Part shown: piece after piece, positions 35,795-42,959 of the stretch | How the letters are laid out: each line of letters starts with the position of its first letter | Position numbering within the stretch: position 1 is the first letter of the stretch | Assembly: GCA_903888625.1 (NCBI GenBank) | Contig: CAISUD010000035.1 | Span: 1 to 42,959 of the forward strand | Length of the DNA: 42,959 nucleotides | Direction of reading: 5' to 3' | Source: an uncultured bacterium | GTDB taxonomy: Bacteria > Patescibacteriota > Minisyncoccia > Phycocordibacterales > UBA9973 | Made by a program: the position numbers and the translations under genes | The notes under the pieces: generated by a model | The model's database searches: none | What the model was told of the DNA's origin: nothing | Seen by the model: only the letters and a program-made list of their open reading frames with translations

Positions 35795-36439
35795 TTATCG
35801 AGTATAAATAGTCATTTTGGCCGACATGCCATTTTTCAATTCTGGATATTTTGAAACATCAAAACGAACTTTTACATTAAAAGTTTCAATCGGACGAGCA
35901 TCAGAAATTGAAAACAAAACTCCAGTGTTGTTGGAAGTCTCCCCGACACTATCAACTACTCCAACATAAGTTTTATTTCCATATGCATCGACAGTAAAAG
36001 TCGCTTCTTGTCCAACTTTTATTTTACTTAAACCTTTATTTTCATCAATCGATCCGACAACTTCTAAATCTGCTGGATGAATCATCGAGACAACTGATAC
36101 TCCTGGAGCAAAAAATTCTCCAATATTATTTTGTACACCAATGACAATTCCATCTTGTTTCGAAGCAACAGTATCTGTACCAATTAAAGCTACTGGCAGA
36201 TTGGCAGAAATTTTGTCCCCCTCTTTTACATATAAAGCATTCAAGGTGCCGGCAGTATCAGCGGAAAGATTAATGACTGGGGCACTAATGTTTGAATTTT
36301 CAATAGAAACTGTACCATGATTATTTTGCCAAAAAATAAATACTATAAATAAAATTACAACCAACACGGCTCCAGCGATACTCTGAGCAATTGGATTTTT
36401 TAAAATACTTTGTCTTTTTGTTATTGTTGTTGTTTCCAT
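35795..36439 (-). CDS. HlyD-family efflux adaptor (short)
   Basis: TM anchor; biotinyl-lipoyl-like module and GQEATFTVDAYGNKTYVGVVDSVG. Confidence 0.8.
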   Translation of the reverse strand: METTTITKRQSILKNPIAQSIAGAVLVVILFIVFIFWQNNHGTVSIENSNISAPVINLSADTAGTLNALYVKEGDKISANLPVALIGTDTVASKQDGIVIGVQNNIGEFFAPGVSVVSMIHPADLEVVGSIDENKGLSKIKVGQEATFTVDAYGNKTYVGVVDSVGETSNNTGVLFSISDARPIETFNVKVRFDVSKYPELKNGMSAKMTIYTR

Positions 36440-36445
36440 ATAATT

Positions 36446-37540
36446 TTATTTAGTTAATAATTCAATAGCTGGCGTATTTGGAGTAGCAATTTGCCCAGCA
36501 GTGATAGCGACATTGATAATGGTGCCATCGGCTGGAGCAGTAATAATAGTATTATTATAAGCACTTTTCGCAATTTGCAATGCCCCCTCGGCACTTTGAA
36601 CTTGAGCAGAAGCTATGGCTACATCTTCAGGACGAGCTGTCGTTACGACAGCTGTGAGAGCAGTTTTGGCTTGATCAAGCAAAGCCTGGGCACTGGCAAT
36701 CACCTGCTCTTTATTTTGTAATGCAAGATTATAGGCATTGTTATTCATATTGTAATTGGCAGCATTTTTATTTGGAATATTAATTTTATATTCTACATCA
36801 GAATAAATTTGTTTTGTTTTGTCAGCCGATAAATAAAGTCCACAAGTTCCAAGCGGTCTTGGAACATCAGTCAAATAAAGTGAACCTGATTCAAGTCCAG
36901 AATAACTTACAGAAATACCACCCGAAGATGCATAAGTTTTCAAATCATAATTTCCTTCTTTATTACAACTATAAGTGCCGGTCACAGTCGGAGCATCGTA
37001 GCCATTGTAATCACTCACCACCTGCGCTTGGGGTGTAGAGTTAAGTAAACTACTATATGCATTATTTATTAAAGTTTCTTGCTGTTTAGTAACTTCATTT
37101 AAATTGACTTGGGCAGTATTTACAGAAGCCCGGGCGACGTCAATCGTCGTGCCAGTTGCTCCATTTATAATTTTTTGATAATTTGCTAGGGCGATATCAT
37201 AAGCACCTTGGGCTTGGTTCACAATTCCTTCCGCATTACCAGCATCCAAATTTGCTAGCACATCTCCTTTTTTTACTATATCTCCGATTTTAACTGCCAC
37301 ATTATTTATCTTCCCACCCATGATAAAAGCTAAGGTTAAATCTTGATTAGCTGAAATTATAGTTGAATTATTATTAGAAACTGTTTGGCCTAAAGCTTTG
37401 ACTTGTGCCAGTTGAGCTATTTGTATTTGATTACGAGCCACGGTAACAAAAGTTCCTATAATTAAAACTAAAACGATACTTATCCCAATTGCGAGTTTTG
37501 GAGTCGTAATTATTTTTTTAAAATGTTGTTTCGTAATCAT
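36446..37540 (-). CDS. HlyD-family efflux adaptor with an insertion in the coiled-coil hairpin
   Basis: GKINNVAVKIGDIVKKGDVLANLD...ITAPADGTIINVAITAGQIATPNTPAIELL. Confidence 0.85.
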   Translation of the reverse strand: MITKQHFKKIITTPKLAIGISIVLVLIIGTFVTVARNQIQIAQLAQVKALGQTVSNNNSTIISANQDLTLAFIMGGKINNVAVKIGDIVKKGDVLANLDAGNAEGIVNQAQGAYDIALANYQKIINGATGTTIDVARASVNTAQVNLNEVTKQQETLINNAYSSLLNSTPQAQVVSDYNGYDAPTVTGTYSCNKEGNYDLKTYASSGGISVSYSGLESGSLYLTDVPRPLGTCGLYLSADKTKQIYSDVEYKINIPNKNAANYNMNNNAYNLALQNKEQVIASAQALLDQAKTALTAVVTTARPEDVAIASAQVQSAEGALQIAKSAYNNTIITAPADGTIINVAITAGQIATPNTPAIELLTK

Positions 37541-37544
37541 ATTT

Positions 37545-37958
37545 TTATTCTTTAATTAAAATGTTAATAATGCGTTCTAATATTTTTTGATCTTTTTTAT
37601 TTAATTTGGAAATCATTTTTTTGAAAATTAATTCTTTTTGTTTACAAATTGAAGCGAAAGTTTTTCTAGTTTTTACAGTCAAGGTTATAAAGATAACTCT
37701 GCGATCAACTTTATCATTAATTCTTTTGACTAAACCTTTATTTTCCATTTCCTCAATAATAGTAGTGACAGATGGCGGAGTAATTTTAAGATAACTAGCA
37801 ATATCTCGCATAGTCTTTTTACTAGTCAGGCCAATGAAATTGAGAATTTCAATTTGTGAAATAGTTAAATCGTGGTTTAAACCTTCACGTTTAACACTTT
37901 CCAAGATCTTTCGTCTAAATATTAATAATAAGTCATCTAAATTTGTTTTCATATTCAT
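37545..37958 (-). CDS. MarR-family transcriptional regulator
   Basis: LTISQIEILNFIGLTSKKTMRDIASYLKITPPSVTTIIEEMENKGLVKRINDKVDRRVIFITLT. Confidence 0.92.
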   Translation of the reverse strand: MNMKTNLDDLLLIFRRKILESVKREGLNHDLTISQIEILNFIGLTSKKTMRDIASYLKITPPSVTTIIEEMENKGLVKRINDKVDRRVIFITLTVKTRKTFASICKQKELIFKKMISKLNKKDQKILERIINILIKE

Positions 37959-38027
37959 ATATTTTATCTGCCTAATAGTTAGGCAAACTAACTATATCAT
38001 AAGCACCTTTAAAATGCAAATTTTTAT

Positions 38028-38126
38028 ACAACCCCCTAAATCCCCCTTGTCAGGGGGACTTCTTTTTTTCATATTACGTATTAGAAGAAGCCCCTCCCTG
38101 ACAAGGGAGGGGTTGGGGTAGGTTGT
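38028..38126. repeat. ~100-bp MITE-like inverted repeat (apparent full-length copy)
   Basis: ACAACCCCCTAAATCCCCCTTGTCAGGGGGACTTCT...AGAAGAAGCCCCTCCCTGACAAGGGAGGGGTTGGGGTAGGTTGT; each arm is itself a hairpin. Confidence 0.8.
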
Positions 38127-38134
38127 ATTTTCTC

Positions 38135-38153
38135 CGCTAGGTCTTGCCTAGCG
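38135..38153. other. Perfect short hairpin
   Basis: CGCTAGG-TCTTG-CCTAGCG. Confidence 0.6.
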
Positions 38154-38229
38154 AATTTGACATTGACAAGTAGTAGTAGTAGTATTGAATTAAATTCAAA
38201 TAGTTATCCAAAATTTAAAACAATAAGCT

Positions 38230-38643
38230 ATGAACAAAAACGAAAAAATTACCTGCTTGGTGGTTACGTCCGAACCATATTTTTGGAAGGAATACATCGA
38301 GCAACTAGAAAAGTTTGGGGTAAATGTTATCTTAATAACTAACGCAAAAGAAACTCTAAAGAAACTGCAAAAAGAAAAATATACTTTTGCTGTTATTAGT
38401 AACACAATGTTTGGAAAAGTAGGTAAACCACCAAAAAATGGTTTTGAATATGATCCATATAATGTTGGACTGGATTATTTATCAGAACCTCTTGAAGAGA
38501 AAAAAATCCCCTACTTCCTTCTTTGTACTGCCAGAGAAGTTCCAAAAGGAACTATTTTACCAAGTTGTCTTTGGACCGGTAAATCAAGCAGTATTCTTCC
38601 ATCTGAAATGGTAGCTATCTTAGAAGAAAAAAAGATAATCTAA
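38230..38643 (+). CDS. Hypothetical protein, possibly a degenerate receiver-like fold
   Basis: ITCLVVTSEPYFWKEYIEQLEKFGVNVILITNAKETLKKLQKEKYTFAVISN has a receiver-like beta/alpha rhythm, but no clear phospho-Asp. Confidence 0.5.
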   Translation: MNKNEKITCLVVTSEPYFWKEYIEQLEKFGVNVILITNAKETLKKLQKEKYTFAVISNTMFGKVGKPPKNGFEYDPYNVGLDYLSEPLEEKKIPYFLLCTAREVPKGTILPSCLWTGKSSSILPSEMVAILEEKKII

Positions 38644-38660
38644 ACCAGATTGAGTTTTAA

Positions 38661-38690
38661 AATGCGGAAGCCTTGCTTTCGCATTTTTTT
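38661..38690 (+). terminator. Intrinsic terminator
   Basis: AATGCGGAAG-CCTTG-CTTTCGCATTTTTTT. Confidence 0.8.
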
Positions 38691-40341
38691 ATTTCTTTTT
38701 TGTGATACAAGCTTTAATAAAAGCAGAGAAAAGTGGATGTGGAGAAAGCGGGCGAGCTAGAAATTCTGGATGAAATTGAGTACCTAGGAAGAATGGATGT
38801 TTACTTTTTGGCAATTCAGCTATCTCCATCAAATGTCCATCAGGGGAAGTTCCAGAAAAGACCAAACCCTTCTTCTCTAAATCAGTAATATAAAAAGGAT
38901 TTACTTCATATCGATGACGATGTCTTTCGGAAATTTTATCAGTCTTATAAGAATTTAGAGCAATAGTCCCCTTTTTCAAAATAGCTGGGTAAGCTCCAAG
39001 TCGCATCGAGCCGCCATATAAATTATTTTTCAAAAGTTCTTTTTGAGATTCCATCACATCAATAATTATATTTTTACAATCAGGATTTACTTCTCTCGTA
39101 TTAGCATCTTTTAAGCCTAAAACATTTCTCGCATACTCGATAACCAATAACTGCATCCCGTAACAAAGTCCAAAATATGGAATTTTATTTTCTCTAGCAA
39201 ATTTTATACAAGATATGATGCCTTCTACTCCACGAGAACCGAAGCCTCCAGGTACCACTATTCCATCATAATTTTTTAAATCTTTTAACTTATTTTTGTC
39301 TTTTTCAAAATCAGTCGAATTTAACCAAGAAATTACAGCTTTTTTATTTTGCATATAGGCTGAATATTTAATAGCTTCAATTACCGATAAGTATGAATCA
39401 GATAAAACGAAATCCCCAGTTTCAAAATATTTACCGATCATAGCAATCTTCACAACTTCTTTGCCATTATGAGCATGTTTGGCAAAATTTTTCCATTTAT
39501 CCCAAACTTTTGGTTCAGGCTTCCTGCAGGTAGCTCCTAATATTTCGCACAATTTTTCGGAAAGGTTTTCTTTTTCAAAATTTAATGGAATATCATAAAT
39601 ACTTTCTACGTCCGGAGCCGAAATTACCCGATCTGGTTGCATATTACAAAAGAAGGAAATTTTTTCTTTACGTTTTTCGTCTAAACTAGTTTCTCCACGA
39701 GCGATCAAAATATCTGGTTGAATTCCAGAAGCGTTCAAAGTACGTACTGCGTGTTGAGTTGGTTTAGTTTTCATTTCACCAATTTTTGAAGGAGTTGGTA
39801 AATACGACACCATCACGAAAATAATATCTTTTGGATTTTCAATTTTCATCATTCGAGCAGCTTCCAAAAATAAAATATTTTCATATTCACCGACAGTACC
39901 TCCAATTTCAATCATTACTACATCAGCTTTAGCATTAACTCCGGCTTTTTTAATTCGATTAACAATTTCAAAAGGAATATGCGGAACAACTTGCACACAC
40001 TTACCTTTATATTCTAAATTACGTTCACGCTCAATCACTTTTTGATAAACTCGGCCAGTGGTCATATAATTTATCCGAGTTAAATTTATATCCAAAAATC
40101 TTTCGTAATTCCCCATGTCTTGATCGCATTCATCACCATCAGAAAGTACAAAAACTTCTCCGTGTTCGGTCGGATTCATCGTCCCGGCATCAATATTTAT
40201 ATAAGGATCAACTTTTATGGCAGTCACTGAAAGCCCACGATTTTTTAAAATAAGCCCAATTGAAGAAGAAGTAATACCTTTTCCCACTCCAGAAATAACT
40301 CCTCCTACCACAAATATATATTTGCAATTATTTTTTTTCAT
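38689..40341 (-). CDS. pyrG: CTP synthase
   Basis: KYIFVVGGVISGVGKGITSSSIG, DPYINIDAGTMNPTEHGEVFV, GLCYGMQLLVIEYARNV, FHPEF. Confidence 0.98.
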   Translation of the reverse strand: MKKNNCKYIFVVGGVISGVGKGITSSSIGLILKNRGLSVTAIKVDPYINIDAGTMNPTEHGEVFVLSDGDECDQDMGNYERFLDINLTRINYMTTGRVYQKVIERERNLEYKGKCVQVVPHIPFEIVNRIKKAGVNAKADVVMIEIGGTVGEYENILFLEAARMMKIENPKDIIFVMVSYLPTPSKIGEMKTKPTQHAVRTLNASGIQPDILIARGETSLDEKRKEKISFFCNMQPDRVISAPDVESIYDIPLNFEKENLSEKLCEILGATCRKPEPKVWDKWKNFAKHAHNGKEVVKIAMIGKYFETGDFVLSDSYLSVIEAIKYSAYMQNKKAVISWLNSTDFEKDKNKLKDLKNYDGIVVPGGFGSRGVEGIISCIKFARENKIPYFGLCYGMQLLVIEYARNVLGLKDANTREVNPDCKNIIIDVMESQKELLKNNLYGGSMRLGAYPAILKKGTIALNSYKTDKISERHRHRYEVNPFYITDLEKKGLVFSGTSPDGHLMEIAELPKSKHPFFLGTQFHPEFLARPLSPHPLFSAFIKACITKKK

Positions 40342-40383
40342 AAATTTTATTATAACTTTATAAACTTTTTACTTTATAAATTT

Positions 40384-41301
40384 CTACTTGTTAAGATATC
40401 TACGAGTTGCAAAGAAAGCAGAAACTATTCCGAGCAATACTCCACTTAATAAAATTAAAAAGAAAATTTGAAAGAAATTAGCAAAGAAATAATCATACAT
40501 ATTGATACCGAGAAAACTAGTCATATGAGTACCGAGCCAAGCGGTGGCTGGCCAAAACAAAATCATCGTAATAATTGTAGAAATAATCCCATAGATAGCA
40601 CCTTCTACCATGAAAGGCCCCCGAACTCTAGTTTTAGAAGCACCCACCAAGCGCATCACGCCGATTTCTTCCTTGGAAATAAAAATAGTCAGCCGAATTG
40701 TATTGAAAGTGATGATCATCGAAATAATTATCAAAATTAAAGTAATTAAAAATCCTAATTTTTGAGCTCCGGAAATTATAGAATCTAAACGATCTATCAC
40801 AAGTTTATTTTGACTATAATCTACCTTATCGATAATTGAATCAGAGTTCAGAGCCAAGGCATCATCAGATTTTAAATAATTCGCAATCCCTTCATATTGC
40901 GAAACATCTTTAGCTTTAATATTCAAATAAGCTCCGAGTGGATTGTTGCCGAGTTCATCCAAGGCTTGAATAGTGGGATAATCGTTTTCATGTCTGTCTC
41001 GGAAAGCTTGTAAGGCATTATTCGCACTAGTATAAGAAACATTTGCTACTTCTGGTAATTTTTCAATCGATTGTTTCAAGGCCATGATCTGTTCTTCTTG
41101 GACTCCGACATTAAAATAAATTGTGACATCAACTTTATTTTTTATTTGATCTAGTGAAAAATGTAAAACTGCTTGCAGTAAAATAATTGCCGTGATAACA
41201 GAAAGAGTAATAGTAGTCACGAGAACCGCTGCCCAAGAAATAACTCCTCCTCTTTTAAAATTTATAAATCCTGATTTTATAATTCTGTTTAATTTTGTCA
41301 T
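40384..41301 (-). CDS. ftsX: Cell division protein FtsX
   Basis: Adjacent to FtsE; N-terminal TM, FtsX extracellular domain, three C-terminal TMs; FISKEEIGVMRLVGAS. Confidence 0.93.
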   Translation of the reverse strand: MTKLNRIIKSGFINFKRGGVISWAAVLVTTITLSVITAIILLQAVLHFSLDQIKNKVDVTIYFNVGVQEEQIMALKQSIEKLPEVANVSYTSANNALQAFRDRHENDYPTIQALDELGNNPLGAYLNIKAKDVSQYEGIANYLKSDDALALNSDSIIDKVDYSQNKLVIDRLDSIISGAQKLGFLITLILIIISMIITFNTIRLTIFISKEEIGVMRLVGASKTRVRGPFMVEGAIYGIISTIITMILFWPATAWLGTHMTSFLGINMYDYFFANFFQIFFLILLSGVLLGIVSAFFATRRYLNK

Positions 41302-41309
41302 TTTATTAA

Positions 41310-41990
41310 TTATATAACATACTTACCCTCTTTGTCATCTCGAATAATTTTACCTTTTTCTAAAGTGATAACTCTTTTGCCAACTGAATCTATCACTCCC
41401 CGATTGTGGGTTGTCAGGATAACTGTCGTTCCAAGGTCGTTTATCTTTTTTAAAATTTGAATTATTTCATAAGTATTAATTGGATCTAAATTGCCTGTTG
41501 GTTCGTCGGCAATGATGAGTTCAGGTTGATTGATGATGGCTCTCGCTATGGCTAACCTTTGCTGTTCTCCGCCAGACATTTGATTTGGAAAACTATAAAT
41601 TTTATCTGCTAAATCTACTAATTCTAAAACATGTGGAACATCACTAGCTATTTCTTCATTAGTCTTGCCGGCAGCTTCCATGGCAAAAGCGATATTTTCA
41701 TAAGCAGTTTTATTTGAAAGTAATCTAAAATCTTGAAAAACTACTCCGATTCGGCGACGGAGCTTGGTCAATTCTTTATTTTTCAATTTATGTACATTGA
41801 CTGACTCGAAAAACACCGTGCCATCGCTTGGATGTTCATCGGCTAAAATCATTTTTACTAAAGTAGACTTGCCAGCTCCAGAATGCCCGACAATCGATAC
41901 GAATTCTCCGGCAGTGACTGTCAAGGTCACATCCTCGAGTGCCCGTGAATTCCTGTTATATATTTTTGAAACATTATTAAAATATATCAT
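41310..41990 (-). CDS. ftsE: Cell division ATP-binding protein FtsE
   Basis: MIYFNNVSKIY, GHSGAGKSTLVKMI, MSGGEQQRLAIARAI, LIIADEPTGNLD; the ORF extends to 42041. Confidence 0.94.
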   Translation of the reverse strand: MIYFNNVSKIYNRNSRALEDVTLTVTAGEFVSIVGHSGAGKSTLVKMILADEHPSDGTVFFESVNVHKLKNKELTKLRRRIGVVFQDFRLLSNKTAYENIAFAMEAAGKTNEEIASDVPHVLELVDLADKIYSFPNQMSGGEQQRLAIARAIINQPELIIADEPTGNLDPINTYEIIQILKKINDLGTTVILTTHNRGVIDSVGKRVITLEKGKIIRDDKEGKYVI

Positions 41991-42016
41991 TCTATTCATT
42001 CTATCATAAATAAGTC

Positions 42017-42064
42017 CAAAAACAAAAAACCCTACAGGCAAGACCTGTAAGGTTTTTTGTTTTT
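42017..42064. terminator. Intrinsic terminator between ftsE and the surface-protein gene
   Basis: AAAACAAAAAACC..TACAGG-CAAGA-CCTGTA..GGTTTTTTGTTTT. Confidence 0.75.
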
Positions 42065-42084
42065 ATAAAATTTGTATTAAATTA

Positions 42085-42957
42085 CTATTGGACACTAGCA
42101 CAAGTAACAGTAAGAACAAGATTTGAAATTGATTGATCTGGGTCCCATACTCCTACTTCATATATACCAGAATTAATAGTATTAACAAACATAAATGTAT
42201 TATGAGTCATACCAGAGCCAGGAAGTGCATACCCACCACCCAATAAGACTTTCCCAGTTGGACAAGTTAATTGTGCCTGTAGAATGCGATTATCTGACGA
42301 AATATCATTAGTTCTATCAAAAATTTGAGACCATACTTCATAATTAACTAAATGACCGAGTGCAGAATAAATTTGAAAAGGATTATTCGTAGTTTTAATA
42401 GCAAGACTAGAAGAAGGATTTAAACTAACTTTTGATGACGTAGCATTTGTTATTGGAGTGACAATTTTTGGAGCAACAGTTGCAATGACAGCACTTTTTG
42501 CTGGAGCATTTATGGTAAATAATTTATCTGAAAAATCAATAGGTGCAGTTAAACCAGAATAATTTGTTTGCCAAACAGAAATTTTAAACTTATTTCCAAA
42601 AAACATTTGACTCCAGGAACTAGAAGTTGGAAGAGTTACAGCCTCTGTTCCATCATTAGCTGTTTGAGTAAGGGAAAGAGAAAAATTTTCTGGCTCAGCT
42701 GATGAATATTCCGTTAAATCAATCCTTATTGGGGAATTAGCTGGAATATTACAACTCGTCCAAGTTACTGTAATTTGTTGCCCTGCTGTAAAAATTTCTC
42801 CCCCATTTGGTGAAATAACTGTAATAAAAGGAGCTGTAGTTGGTAAACAAACTCTACTAGCTGTTCCTGTTACTGGAGTAATTGCTGCTGCATTTACTAT
42901 TGGCACACCTAAAACCAAAACACTTAAAACGACTAGAAAACCTATGTATTTTTTCAT
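42085..42957 (-). CDS. Secreted surface protein with a Kre9/KNH-like domain
   Basis: Signal peptide; ITVISPNGGEIFTAGQQITVTWTSCNIP matches modules in the 9596-11557 protein. Confidence 0.8.
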   Translation of the reverse strand: MKKYIGFLVVLSVLVLGVPIVNAAAITPVTGTASRVCLPTTAPFITVISPNGGEIFTAGQQITVTWTSCNIPANSPIRIDLTEYSSAEPENFSLSLTQTANDGTEAVTLPTSSSWSQMFFGNKFKISVWQTNYSGLTAPIDFSDKLFTINAPAKSAVIATVAPKIVTPITNATSSKVSLNPSSSLAIKTTNNPFQIYSALGHLVNYEVWSQIFDRTNDISSDNRILQAQLTCPTGKVLLGGGYALPGSGMTHNTFMFVNTINSGIYEVGVWDPDQSISNLVLTVTCASVQ

Positions 42958-42959
42958 AA

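Overview
AT-rich 43-kb fragment that looks like a Patescibacteria/CPR (Parcubacteria-type) genome; the lineage is inferred from gene content and style and was not tested. It opens with the 5' ~430 nt of a 16S rRNA on the minus strand, truncated by the window edge, with a clear TTGACT-N17-TATACT promoter. Main content: a DHS-like gene divergent from secG, a family-5 solute-binding protein, RNase J, MFS transporters, an NHL-propeller surface protein, tRNA-Gln(CTG), folD, a long minus-strand purine cluster (purL-Q-F-N-D-E-[Fic]-[hyp]-[DNPH1-like]-M-C-B), a CofE-like ligase, a VUT transporter, a MarR-HlyD-HlyD-EmrB-like efflux operon, pyrG, and ftsEX. Strongest candidates for something new: (1) a cobalamin-type riboswitch with its own promoter and intrinsic terminator, directly upstream of two secreted proteins that resemble the split or re-ordered beta and alpha domains of animal transcobalamin/intrinsic factor; (2) palindromic repeat elements inserted in frame inside essential purine genes (purD, purQ, purL), with related complete or partial copies in intergenic DNA, similar in behaviour to Rickettsia palindromic elements; (3) a symmetric overlapping divergent promoter between the DHS-like gene and secG, plus several genes whose -10 box lies 6-7 nt from the start codon (apparent leaderless mRNAs); (4) a G7 tract inside a 17-bp promoter spacer of a surface-protein gene, suggesting phase variation. 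All calls come from reading the sequence and the supplied translations; no database search was run.
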